This document shows positions 9,127-17,201 of a stretch of DNA of 64,000 nucleotides, in pieces. The first letter of the stretch is position 1; every line of letters begins with the position of its first letter. The notes under the pieces are model-generated. The model searched no databases. It had not been told where the DNA came from and saw only the letters and a list, made by a program, of their open reading frames with translations. The DNA comes from Mucilaginibacter sp. SJ (GTDB lineage Bacteria; Bacteroidota; Bacteroidia; Sphingobacteriales; Sphingobacteriaceae): assembly GCF_028993635.1 (NCBI RefSeq), contig NZ_CP118631.1, positions 4,898,001-4,962,000 of the forward strand. Direction: 5' to 3'. The position numbers and the translations under genes are program-made.

Positions 9127-9832
9127 TAAAAACATGAGTAAATATGATCATATAAGGCTTAGTGCCTATAATGCCAATATGCAGCTGCCCAAATTGGGCC
9201 TGGTGCTGTTCACTTTTGGTAACGTAAGTGCTGCCGACAGGGAATTAGGTGTGTTTGCGATAAAACCAAGCGGTGTACCTTACGAGGATCTGTCGCCGGA
9301 GAAAATGGTAATCGTTGACTTTGATGGTAACACTGTTGAAGGTGACCTTCGCCCGTCAAGCGATACCAAAACACACGCCGTACTTTATAAACACTGGGAA
9401 GGCATTAACGGTATTGTGCATACGCACTCTACCTACGGCACTGCCTGGGCACAGTCGCAACGTGATATCCCGATTTTTGGTACTACCCATGCAGATCATT
9501 TAACGGTTGACATTCCCTGCGCTCCACCCATGAATGATGAAATGATCAAGGGTAACTACGAGTACCAAACCGGTTTCCAGATCATGGAGTGCTTTGAAGA
9601 AAAAGGCCTGGATTATAAAGAGGTTGAAATGGTGTTGGTGGGTAACCATGCGCCGTTTACCTGGGGCAAAACTGCCGAAAAAGCGGTGTATAACAGCGCC
9701 GTACTGGAAGCCGTAGCCCAGATGGCCTACCTTACCGAGCAAATTGACAGAAGCGCCCCCCGCTTAAAAGATGCGCTGATCAAGAAACATTACGAGCGCA
9801 AACACGGACCTGATTCATATTACGGACAATAA
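9119..9832 (+). CDS. araD: L-ribulose-5-phosphate 4-epimerase AraD
   Basis: Zinc-dependent class II aldolase-fold enzyme of 237 residues that epimerises L-ribulose 5-phosphate to D-xylulose 5-phosphate, linking arabinose to the pentose phosphate pathway. Motifs: GNVS (34-37), KPSGVPY (49-55, phosphate binding), the zinc ligands in HTHSTYGTAW (His101 and His103) and a further His in VGNHAPFTWG. Two starts are possible: ATG 9119, which overlaps the araB stop, and ATG 9134 (MSKYDHIRLS). The first is preferred because the overlap suits coupling. The next gene starts 2 bases after the stop, so the three form one tight operon. Confidence 0.95.
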   Translation: MLDKNMSKYDHIRLSAYNANMQLPKLGLVLFTFGNVSAADRELGVFAIKPSGVPYEDLSPEKMVIVDFDGNTVEGDLRPSSDTKTHAVLYKHWEGINGIVHTHSTYGTAWAQSQRDIPIFGTTHADHLTVDIPCAPPMNDEMIKGNYEYQTGFQIMECFEEKGLDYKEVEMVLVGNHAPFTWGKTAEKAVYNSAVLEAVAQMAYLTEQIDRSAPRLKDALIKKHYERKHGPDSYYGQ

Positions 9833-9834
9833 GC

Positions 9835-11337
9835 ATGAGAAAGATAAAAACGTTTTTAGCTCCCCTCTTGAGAGGGGGCGCGATGGATAAGAGCGGGAGC
9901 AGGGGGGTGTTATGCGCCCGGAATAACAAAAGCGATGAACACACCCCTACACCCCTATCAAGAGGGGAATCGCACTACCCCCGCTTTTTCTCTTTTTTCC
10001 TACTGCTTTGTTTTTTTGCCTGCACCCGTTTATCGGCGCAGGTAGCAGCTACACCGCCAATGGGCTGGAACAGTTATAACTGTTTTGGTTCGGCAGTACA
10101 TGAAGATGAAGTAAAGGCCAATGCCGATTATATGGCAGAGCATTTGAAGCAATATGGCTGGGAGTATGTGGTGGTGGATTTTTTATGGTCGTACGATAAC
10201 CCTCCGGGCAGCAATATCGGCAACCCATTCCAATTGCGTTTGCAGGATGGTTCATACGTGCCATGGTTAACTATGGATAAATGGGGCCGCCTTACACCGC
10301 AGCCTACTAAATTCCCTTCGGCTTTTGGTGGTAATGGCTTTAAACCGCTGGGTGATTATATCCACAGCAAAGGTTTGAAATTTGGCATCCACGTAATGCG
10401 CGGAATCCCAAGACAGGCTGTTTGGTCAAAATCTCCGGTGAAAGGTACCAATGGCATTACTGCCGATATGGTAGCCGATACCAACTCAAAATGCCCATGG
10501 ATGAACCACATGTATGGCTTGGACATGAAAAAGCCCGGTGCACAGGAATACCTGAATTCGCTGCTGGAGCTTTATGCTTCATGGGGAGTTGACTTTATTA
10601 AGGTAGATGACCTTTCGCGCCCGTACAGCAACGCCGAGGTTGAAGGTTATCAAAAAGCTATTCAGCAATGCGGCCGGCAGGTTGTATTAAGCTTATCGCC
10701 CGGCGAGACCCCGGTTGCGCAAGCGGCTCATGCTGCCAAATATGCCAATATGTGGCGCATGGCTGATGACTTTTGGGATAACTGGAAAGAGATCCTTCAT
10801 ATGTTTGAATATGCTAAAAGCTGGGAAGGTGCAAGCGGCCCCGGTCACTGGCCCGATTGTGATATGATCCAGATTGGCAAGCTAAGCAAGCGTGGTCCGG
10901 TAGGGCAGGAGCGCTTCAGCCGCTTTACCGAAGATGAAGAAATTACACATATGACCTTCTGGAGCATTTTCCAATCGCCGCTGATGATAGGGGGAAACAT
11001 GCCCGAAAACCGTGATTTTGAGTTGAAGCTTTTTACCAATGATGAGGTAATTGCGGTAAACCAAAAAGGTGCGCACCCTAAACAGCTATACAAAAAAGAT
11101 GGTGCCATGGTGTGGTATTCGCAGATCCCCGGCAGTAAGGATATTTATGCCGCCTTTTTCAATATTGGCGATGATGACAAATCTGTATCTCTCAATTTCA
11201 AAGACCTGGGCCTGAAAGGCAAGGTAACCGTACGTGACCTATGGAAAAAACAGGATGTTGGCCAGTACAAAACAAGCTATCAGCAAAAAATAAACAAACA
11301 CGGCGCAGCACTATTTAAGCTGTCACCCAAAAACTAA
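9835..11337 (+). CDS. Exported GH27 glycosidase, probable beta-L-arabinopyranosidase or alpha-galactosidase; repeat inserted in N terminus
   Basis: Retaining glycoside hydrolase of family 27, 500 residues. The family opening TPPMGWNSYNCFG is at about 73-85. The likely nucleophile is Asp258 in FIKVDDLSRPY, where alpha-galactosidases read KYDNC, and the acid/base probably lies in WRMADDFWDNW. The DD pair that binds galactose in characterised alpha-galactosidases is VDF here (Asp115, Phe116). Its place between araD and araA suggests a pentopyranose substrate such as beta-L-arabinopyranose, but this is inference. The start is 2 bases after araD. Residues 9-47 are encoded by a repeat (9858-9975), which pushes the hydrophobic signal FFSFFLLLCFFAC to residues 51-63. 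Met17 inside the repeat is an alternative start. Confidence 0.85.
   Translation: MRKIKTFLAPLLRGGAMDKSGSRGVLCARNNKSDEHTPTPLSRGESHYPRFFSFFLLLCFFACTRLSAQVAATPPMGWNSYNCFGSAVHEDEVKANADYMAEHLKQYGWEYVVVDFLWSYDNPPGSNIGNPFQLRLQDGSYVPWLTMDKWGRLTPQPTKFPSAFGGNGFKPLGDYIHSKGLKFGIHVMRGIPRQAVWSKSPVKGTNGITADMVADTNSKCPWMNHMYGLDMKKPGAQEYLNSLLELYASWGVDFIKVDDLSRPYSNAEVEGYQKAIQQCGRQVVLSLSPGETPVAQAAHAAKYANMWRMADDFWDNWKEILHMFEYAKSWEGASGPGHWPDCDMIQIGKLSKRGPVGQERFSRFTEDEEITHMTFWSIFQSPLMIGGNMPENRDFELKLFTNDEVIAVNQKGAHPKQLYKKDGAMVWYSQIPGSKDIYAAFFNIGDDDKSVSLNFKDLGLKGKVTVRDLWKKQDVGQYKTSYQQKINKHGAALFKLSPKN
9858..9975 (-). repeat. Interspersed palindromic repeat, family A, copy 3, inside the GH27 gene
   Basis: Read on the minus strand this begins GTGCGATTCCCCTCTTGA and carries GCATAACACCCCCCTGC, matching copies 1 and 2 (1299-1422 and 20205-20330) at both ends and in the core. 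Here it lies within the coding sequence of the GH27 gene, keeps the frame open, and splits a short basic N terminus from its hydrophobic signal sequence. Confidence 0.85.
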
Positions 11338-11342
11338 TCAAG

Positions 11343-11390
11343 ATTCAATAAATTAAAATTCAATAATTCACTAACTCAATAATTCACTAA
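11343..11390. repeat. Short tandem-like repeats in front of araA
   Basis: CAATAATTCACTAA occurs twice (11361-11374 and 11377-11390, 16-base period), and ATTCAATA occurs further upstream. Together these fill the spacer between the GH27 stop and araA. No protein coding; effect on araA translation is unknown. Confidence 0.75.
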
Positions 11391-11399
11391 TTGACATAT

Positions 11400-12890
11400 A
11401 TGATTGATCTGAAAACATTTGAAGTATGGTTCATTACCGGGAGCCAGAATTTATACGGAGAAGAAACACTGAAAAAAGTTGCCGAGCACTCGCAGGAAAT
11501 TGCTAAAGGTATTGACGGTGCTGCCAATATCCCTGTGCGTGTAGTGTACAAACCAGTTGTTAAATCAACCGAAGAAATCTACAACACCTTACAGCAGGCT
11601 AACGTTGCCGAAAACTGTATTGGTGTTATTGCCTGGATGCATACTTTTTCGCCAGCTAAAATGTGGATTCGTGGGTTAAGCATCCTTAAAAAACCGATGC
11701 TGCACCTGCATACCCAATATAACCGCGATATTCCATGGAGTTCAATTGACATGGATTTTATGAACCTTAACCAGAGCGCCCACGGCGACAGGGAATTCGG
11801 TTTCATGGTATCACGTATGCGCATTAACCGCAGAGTGGTTGTTGGTCACTGGCAGGATAGCGAAGTGTTGAAAGACATTGAAAGCTGGAGCCGTGCAGCA
11901 GCAGGCTGGTATGACTGGCAGGGCGCTAAGTTTGTTCGCTTTGGCGATAACATGCGTTTTGTTGCTGTTACCGATGGCGATAAAGTTGAGGCCGAATTGA
12001 AATTTGGTTTTGCTGTAAATACTTATGGCATTGGCGATCTGGTTGCTGTTGTTGACAGTATCAGCGATGCTGAGGTTAAAGCCCTTACCGATGAGTATGA
12101 AGCCACCTATACTATGGCCGATGACCTTAAGCAAGGCGGTGCAAGGTATCAGTCGGTTTATGACGCTGCCAAAATTGAACTTGGCTTACGTAAGTTTTTA
12201 CAGGACGGCGGCTACAAAGGTTTCAGCGATACGTTTGAAGACCTGCATGGCATGATCCAGTTGCCGGGCATTGCTTCACAGCGCTTAATGGCCGATGGTT
12301 ACGGTTTTGCCGGTGAAGGCGACTGGAAAACCGCTGCCCTGGTACGTGCATTCAAAGTAATGGGTGCTGGTTTACCAGGCGGTAACGCTTTCATGGAAGA
12401 TTATACTTACCACTTTGATCCGAACAATGCCTTGGTTTTAGGCTCACACATGCTTGAAGTGGATAGCAGCTTAGCTAACGGCAAAGCAGCGTTAGAGGTA
12501 CACGCATTGGGCATTGGCGGCAAAGCCGATCCTGCACGTTTGGTATTTAACGTGGCTGGCGGTGCTGCGTTGAACGCTTCTATCGTGGATATGGGTAACC
12601 GTTTCCGTTTAATTGTTAACGAGGTTGAAGCCATTGAGCCGGTTGAAGATCTGCCAAAATTACCAGTTGCAAGGGTGCTTTGGAAACCACTGCCCGATAT
12701 GAAAACCGGTTGTGCAGCCTGGATCTATGCCGGCGGCGCACACCACACTGCGTACAGCCAAAACCTATCGGCCGAGTTGATCAATGATTTTGCTGATATG
12801 GCCGGTATCGAGTTTTTACGTATTGGTAAAGACACCAAACTTGATCAGCTGAGGAGCGAGATCAGGTGGAATGACGCGGCTTATAAATAG
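11400..12890 (+). CDS. araA: L-arabinose isomerase AraA
   Basis: Manganese-dependent cytoplasmic isomerase that converts L-arabinose to L-ribulose, the entry step of the pathway. ATG 11400 gives 496 residues starting [20 protein letters not shown], the usual AraA N terminus; a TTG 9 bases earlier is less likely. Family landmarks include [23 protein letters not shown], the metal-ligand regions around [12 protein letters not shown] and [10 protein letters not shown], and the C-terminal GGAHHTAYS. It is separated from the GH27 gene by 62 bases of short repeats, then followed by a 540-bp zone packed with palindromic repeats before the transporter. Identification is certain. Confidence 0.97.
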   Translation: MIDLKTFEVWFITGSQNLYGEETLKKVAEHSQEIAKGIDGAANIPVRVVYKPVVKSTEEIYNTLQQANVAENCIGVIAWMHTFSPAKMWIRGLSILKKPMLHLHTQYNRDIPWSSIDMDFMNLNQSAHGDREFGFMVSRMRINRRVVVGHWQDSEVLKDIESWSRAAAGWYDWQGAKFVRFGDNMRFVAVTDGDKVEAELKFGFAVNTYGIGDLVAVVDSISDAEVKALTDEYEATYTMADDLKQGGARYQSVYDAAKIELGLRKFLQDGGYKGFSDTFEDLHGMIQLPGIASQRLMADGYGFAGEGDWKTAALVRAFKVMGAGLPGGNAFMEDYTYHFDPNNALVLGSHMLEVDSSLANGKAALEVHALGIGGKADPARLVFNVAGGAALNASIVDMGNRFRLIVNEVEAIEPVEDLPKLPVARVLWKPLPDMKTGCAAWIYAGGAHHTAYSQNLSAELINDFADMAGIEFLRIGKDTKLDQLRSEIRWNDAAYK

Positions 12891-12930
12891 CCCCAGCCCC
12901 CTCTAAATCTCCCCCAAAAGGGGAGACTTG
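12891..12930 (+). repeat. C-rich palindromic repeat
   Basis: CCCCAGCCCCC followed by an AAATCTCCCCC / GGGGAGACTT hairpin. An inverted relative is at 13371-13409 and a shorter one at 52616-52646. Confidence 0.75.
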
Positions 12931-12950
12931 GAAAAAAATATAAGATGGTC

Positions 12951-13060
12951 GCCGCTCGGCTCCGGCCGAGTGGCAACTATTAAGCGGCCTCTGGCCGCCG
13001 GGATTGGAGTAGCAGGCCAGAGGCCTGGGGATAATAGCCACTCGGCTGGAGCCGAGCGGC
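12951..13060. repeat. Large inverted repeat, 110 bp
   Basis: The left arm opens GCCGCTCGGCTCC and the right arm closes GGAGCCGAGCGGC. Within them, GGCCTCTGGCC pairs with GGCCAGAGGCC, and CCGAGTGGC pairs with GCCACTCGG. The two arms can form a nearly continuous cruciform around a short GC-rich centre. Followed by GGCGG and seven T, so it could also end transcription. Confidence 0.85.
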
Positions 13061-13074
13061 GGCGGTTTTTTTAA

Positions 13075-13109
13075 AAGACTTACGAAGTTTTTAAAACTTC
13101 GTAAGTCTT
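13075..13109. repeat. Perfect 35-bp palindrome
   Basis: Arms AAGACTTACGAAGTTTT (13075-13091) and AAAACTTCGTAAGTCTT (13093-13109) around one central T, with no mismatch. As RNA it forms a strong symmetric hairpin. Confidence 0.9.
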
Positions 13110-13125
13110 AAGTTCTGCGATTGTC

Positions 13126-13206
13126 GCGTTAGGGATAGCAGCGGATACCGGCCACGTGGCTAAGGCCTCGTGCAGTATGAGCGGATAGCCCGGCCGCAGG
13201 TAACGC
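13126..13206 (+). repeat. Interspersed repeat, family B, copy 1
   Basis: Begins GCGTTAGGGATAGCAGCGGA and ends CCCGGCCGCAGGTAACGC. The same ends, inverted, bound 25291-25391. The two copies differ in the middle, which is 20 bases longer in copy 2. Outer ends GCGTT / AACGC are inverted. Confidence 0.8.
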
Positions 13207-13370
13207 CATTGTGAATTTGAGATTTCGGATGTCCGATTTCGGAATTGTCTGAACTCGAATGCACAGAATTAAAGAATTTGTCGAATTAGCTTAGCATGCT
13301 GTTAATGCTTTAATTCCACAAGTTCCGGTTCAGAAAAAATGAGAAGAATATAAACTTAACCAATGCTTTA

Positions 13371-13409
13371 AAAAGCCCTCACCCTTTAGGGGAGGGTTGG
13401 GTGGGGCGC
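13371..13409 (-). repeat. C-rich palindromic repeat, inverted relative
   Basis: Contains CACCCTTTAGGGGAGGG and a G-rich tail GGGTGGGGC. On the minus strand it resembles 12891-12930, so the two bracket a 440-bp segment in inverted orientation. Confidence 0.7.
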
Positions 13410-13432
13410 TAAACTAAATTTTAAACCAAATA

Positions 13433-15133
13433 ATGAACAAATTTTCCACTATCGATTACGTGATCTTCGTAATCTATTTTATTGTAGTTACGAGCTACGG
13501 GTACTGGGTTTACAGCCGTAAAAAGATCAAAGGCGTATCTGATAGTCACGACTTTTTCCTGGCCGAGGGTTCACTTACCTGGTGGGCCATTGGTGCTTCG
13601 CTAATCGCGTCAAACATATCTGCCGAGCAATTTATAGGCACCAGTGGGCAGGGTTTTGCTGTGGGTTTGGCCGTTGCAGCTTACGAATGGGTTGCTGCCA
13701 TAGCGCTTATTATTGTGGCTGTATGGTTTATACCAGTATACCTCAAAAATAAGATTTTCACCATGCCGCAATTTCTGCATACGCGGTATAATGAAACGGT
13801 AAGTTTTATCATGGCCATTTTCTGGCTGTTGTTGTATGTGCTGGTTAACCTAACCTCTATACTTTACCTGGGTGCTTTGGCCATCAATAACTTAATGGGG
13901 GGCGGATACCTGCACGAGATCATTATCGCGTTATCGATCTTTGCATTGTTCATTACCCTTGGCGGTATGAAGGTGATCGGCTTTACCGATGTTATACAAG
14001 TATTGGTATTGGTTGTTGGTGGCTTGGCTACCACTTATATAGCGCTTACTTTGGTGAGCGAACATTTTGGTTTGGGCAAAGACGCCATGGCGGGCCTAAA
14101 TAAAATGATGAGCGATGCACCTGATCACTTTAAAATGATGATGGCTAAACCTAAGCCGGGCGCTCCGCAGGCAGAGATCAACAAATACCTTGCGCTGCCT
14201 GGTATTGCCATGTATTTTGCCGGTCAATGGATCGTGAACCTGAACTACTGGGGCTGTAACCAATACATTACGCAAAGGGCTTTGGGCGCTAACCTGAAAA
14301 CTGCCCGTACAGGGATCCTTTTTGCAGGTTTAATGAAACTGGCTATGCCTGTTATAGTGGTATTACCGGGTATTGCTGCTTACGTATTGTACAAAAACGG
14401 CGGCTTGCAACAGGAAATGGCATCGGGTGGTCACTTCAATTCGGATAATGCTTACTCGGCTATATTGGGCTTTTTGCCAACCGGGTTAAAAGGTCTTTCG
14501 GTTGCAGCTTTAACTGCTGCTATCGTGGCTTCGCTGGCAGGTAAGGCTAATAGTATCAGTACCATTTTTACGCTCGATATTTACAAAAAACATATCAGTA
14601 AAGAAGCCAGCGAAAAGAACATGGTACTTATAGGCAGGCTTACCATTTTGGCAGCGTTAGTGTTTTCGATCATACTTACCTGGAAAGATCTTTTAGGCAT
14701 AGGCGGCGAAGGCGGCTTTACCTTTATCCAGAAATATACCGGCTTTATCAGCCCGGGGATCTTCGCCATTTTCATTTTAGGTTTCTTTTGGAAACGTACC
14801 ACCGGGGCCGCGGCTATTGCCGGTATTTTAACAGGCTTTGGCATGTCGGTGCTGTTCAATAACTATGCACCAAAATTGTTTGGTAACGAAACCCTGTTGT
14901 ATACGGCTTTCCCTAACGGTAAGGGCGGTTATGAAATTCCGTTCCTGATTTGTATGGGGCTGTCATTCATGTTCACCATTATTGTGATGGTGGCTATCAG
15001 CCTTGCCGGACCGAAAGTTAATCCGAAGGCCTTTGAAATTCCGCGCAGTATGTTCAAGGTTGAGAAATCAACCATGGCATTAATTGTAGTTACATTGATC
15101 CTGCTTACCATGCTTTATGCTAAATTCTGGTAA
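13433..15133 (+). CDS. Sodium/solute symporter (SSS family), probable arabinose importer
   Basis: Integral inner-membrane protein of 566 residues in the sodium:solute symporter family (vSGLT-like), with about 14 hydrophobic helices running from [19 protein letters not shown] to the last residues. The opening '[27 protein letters not shown]' contains the sodium-site region of helix 1 typical of SGLT proteins, and the [20 protein letters not shown] and [16 protein letters not shown] segments are also characteristic. Sugar specificity cannot be read directly; position between araA and the aldolase gene argues for L-arabinose. It is followed 17 bases later by the aldolase gene. The start ATG 13433 lies 23 bases after a palindromic repeat, and no Shine-Dalgarno is seen. 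Confidence 0.9.
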   Translation: MNKFSTIDYVIFVIYFIVVTSYGYWVYSRKKIKGVSDSHDFFLAEGSLTWWAIGASLIASNISAEQFIGTSGQGFAVGLAVAAYEWVAAIALIIVAVWFIPVYLKNKIFTMPQFLHTRYNETVSFIMAIFWLLLYVLVNLTSILYLGALAINNLMGGGYLHEIIIALSIFALFITLGGMKVIGFTDVIQVLVLVVGGLATTYIALTLVSEHFGLGKDAMAGLNKMMSDAPDHFKMMMAKPKPGAPQAEINKYLALPGIAMYFAGQWIVNLNYWGCNQYITQRALGANLKTARTGILFAGLMKLAMPVIVVLPGIAAYVLYKNGGLQQEMASGGHFNSDNAYSAILGFLPTGLKGLSVAALTAAIVASLAGKANSISTIFTLDIYKKHISKEASEKNMVLIGRLTILAALVFSIILTWKDLLGIGGEGGFTFIQKYTGFISPGIFAIFILGFFWKRTTGAAAIAGILTGFGMSVLFNNYAPKLFGNETLLYTAFPNGKGGYEIPFLICMGLSFMFTIIVMVAISLAGPKVNPKAFEIPRSMFKVEKSTMALIVVTLILLTMLYAKFW

Positions 15134-15150
15134 GTACAATAATTTATAAA

Positions 15151-15810
15151 ATGAAGTTTTTTATCGACACAGCCAACCTGGCACAAATTAAAGAAGCTCA
15201 TGATCTGGGCGTATTAGACGGCGTTACCACCAACCCATCACTGATGGCTAAAGAAGGTATTACCGGTCATGAAAATATCATTAACCACTACAAAGCCATT
15301 TGCGAAATTACGGATGGCGATGTAAGTGCCGAAGTTATATCAACCACTTTTGACGAGATGGTTGCCGAAGGCGAAGCGCTCGCTGCTCTTCACGAGCGCA
15401 TTGTGGTAAAGCTGCCCATGATAAAAGATGGCGTAAAAGCTTTAAAGTACTTTAAACAAAAAGGAATTAAAACCAATTGCACGCTGGTGTTTTCAGCGGG
15501 TCAGGCCCTGTTGGCGGCTAAGGCCGGTGCTACTTACGTATCGCCGTTTATCGGTCGTTTAGATGATATCTCAACAGATGGTTTACAACTGATTGAAGAT
15601 ATCAGGCTGATTTACGATAACTACGGTTATGAAACACAGATCCTGGCAGCTTCGGTACGTCATGCTATGCACATAGTTAACTGCGCTAAGCTGGGTGCAG
15701 ATGTGATAACCGGTCCGCTGAGTGCTATTACCGCATTACTAAAACATCCGCTTACAGATAACGGGCTTGCGCAGTTCCTGGCCGACCATGCCAAGGCTGC
15801 AGGTGTTTAG
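15151..15810 (+). CDS. Transaldolase-like / fructose-6-phosphate-aldolase-type enzyme
   Basis: Short transaldolase of 219 residues (TalC/FSA subfamily). The beta-barrel opening [20 protein letters not shown] carries catalytic Asp6, GVTTNPSL holds the conserved Asn28, and the Schiff-base lysine is Lys87 in IVVKLPM. The later stretch [20 protein letters not shown] is also typical. Enzymes of this size act either as transaldolases in the pentose phosphate pathway or as fructose-6-phosphate aldolases. In an arabinose locus the first role makes sense, because xylulose 5-phosphate from AraD must be rearranged to hexose and triose phosphates. It is co-oriented with the symporter and ends in a terminator at 15841-15862. 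Activity within the subfamily is not resolvable by eye. Confidence 0.92.
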   Translation: MKFFIDTANLAQIKEAHDLGVLDGVTTNPSLMAKEGITGHENIINHYKAICEITDGDVSAEVISTTFDEMVAEGEALAALHERIVVKLPMIKDGVKALKYFKQKGIKTNCTLVFSAGQALLAAKAGATYVSPFIGRLDDISTDGLQLIEDIRLIYDNYGYETQILAASVRHAMHIVNCAKLGADVITGPLSAITALLKHPLTDNGLAQFLADHAKAAGV

Positions 15811-15840
15811 TTGAAATATTTGATTTTTGAATAAGAAAGT

Positions 15841-15862
15841 CCCGCGCGAGGCGGGCTTTTTT
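15841..15862 (+). terminator. Terminator after the transaldolase gene
   Basis: Stem CCCGC / GCGGG (15841-15845 and 15851-15855) with loop GCGAG, then C and six T. It divides the uptake/catabolism genes from the exported-enzyme genes that follow. Confidence 0.75.
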
Positions 15863-16021
15863 AAATTAAATATTTTAAGTGTTTTTTTAACAATTATAAA
15901 TTAATTTTTATACATTGGTCTCACTGATTCTCAAACCATTAGTTAAACCAATTTATTTGTTCCGGAAATTATAATAGTTAAACGGCAAATGCTTTAAAAA
16001 GCAAGCTAACAACCTCAAATT

Positions 16022-17194
16022 ATGAAGAATAACAAGAATTTATTAATGATGTTAAGCTGTTCGGCAGCGCTTTTTGCGGCTTGTAACGGTAATCCAAAAG
16101 CAACTGATTCAACCGTGAAAGATTCAACCTCGGTAACTACCCAGTCAATACCCGATTCGGCAAATTTTGAGGCCGATGTACAGGGGCAAAAAGTAAAACT
16201 CTTTACCCTGAAAAATAACAGCGGTGCAACAGTGGCCGTTACCAATTATGGCGGCAGGCTGGTAAGCTTACTGGTACCCGATAAAGACGGCAAAGCTACC
16301 GATGTTATTTTAGGTTACGACTCGCTGAAAAGCTATCAAAAACCAAAGGAACCGTATTTCGGTGCCATCATAGGCCGTTATGGTAACCGTATTGCCAAAG
16401 GTAAATTCACGTTGGATGGCAAAGCTTACCAATTGGATATTAACGATGGTGTAAACACCCTGCATGGCGGCTTCAACGGCTTTTACGGAAAGGTATTTTC
16501 GGCTAAGCAGCTGAGCGCTTCGCAATTGGAATTTACTTATATTTCAAAAGACGGCGAAGGCGGTTATCCGGGCAATTTAACCGCAACCGTGGTTTATACT
16601 CTGGGCGATGATAACGCGCTTAAGATTGAATATAAAGCCACTACCGATAAAACTACCATCGTTAATTTAACTAACCACGCATATTTTAACCTGAATGGAG
16701 CGGGCAACCCAACTATTACCGATAACGTACTGCAAATAAATGCCGACGCATTTTTGCCGGTAGATACCACCTTGATCCCGACAGGCAAGCTGCAGCCGGT
16801 TAAAGGTAGCCCGTTTGATTTTACCACATCAAAAACCATTGGTAAAGACATTGGCACTGCCGATGAGCAATTGAAAAACGGTAAAGGTTATGACCATAAC
16901 TTTGTATTGAACAAACATGACCTTAGCACCCCAATTGCTACCGTTAAAAGTACGGTTACCGGCATTACTATGGAGGTATTCACCGAAGAGCCAGGTTTGC
17001 AATTTTACTCAGGTAATTTTTTAACCGGCGAAACCAAAGATGGTAAAGGCGGTAAAGCTTATCCTTACCGTTCGGCGTTTTGTTTGGAAACCCAGCATTT
17101 TCCTGATGCGCCAAATCAACCGGCGTTTGCTTCAACCGTGTTAAAGCCTGGCCAAACCTACCATACGGTAACCATTTACAAATTCTCCAAATAA
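16022..17194 (+). CDS. galM: Aldose 1-epimerase (mutarotase), lipoprotein
   Basis: Mutarotase of 390 residues that interconverts the alpha and beta anomers of free aldoses. The N terminus MKNNKNLLMMLSCSAALFAACNG has a basic start and a lipobox LFAAC, so the mature protein should be a lipoprotein in the periplasm or outer membrane rather than the cytosol. A Ser/Thr-rich linker (about 24-50) leads into the GalM beta-sandwich: VTNYGGRLVSL, the substrate-binding GRYGNRIAKGKF, TLHGG(FN)GF, and the catalytic His/Glu regions NLTNHAYFNLNG and YRSAFCLETQHFPDAPN. It starts the exported half of the arabinose locus and is 7 bases from the GH51 gene. Export suits anomers released by the glycosidases next door. 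Confidence 0.95.
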   Translation: MKNNKNLLMMLSCSAALFAACNGNPKATDSTVKDSTSVTTQSIPDSANFEADVQGQKVKLFTLKNNSGATVAVTNYGGRLVSLLVPDKDGKATDVILGYDSLKSYQKPKEPYFGAIIGRYGNRIAKGKFTLDGKAYQLDINDGVNTLHGGFNGFYGKVFSAKQLSASQLEFTYISKDGEGGYPGNLTATVVYTLGDDNALKIEYKATTDKTTIVNLTNHAYFNLNGAGNPTITDNVLQINADAFLPVDTTLIPTGKLQPVKGSPFDFTTSKTIGKDIGTADEQLKNGKGYDHNFVLNKHDLSTPIATVKSTVTGITMEVFTEEPGLQFYSGNFLTGETKDGKGGKAYPYRSAFCLETQHFPDAPNQPAFASTVLKPGQTYHTVTIYKFSK

Positions 17195-17201
17195 ATAAGC
17201 G

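Larger units (their letters stand above)
12891..13432. other. Repeat-filled spacer between araA and the symporter (542 bp)
   Basis: No gene. The region is a stack of repeats: a C-rich palindrome (12891-12930), a large inverted repeat (12951-13060), a perfect 35-bp palindrome (13075-13109), one copy of the family B repeat (13126-13206), and a second C/G-rich palindrome in inverted orientation (13371-13409). Any read-through from araA to the symporter must cross all of these hairpins. Confidence 0.85.
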
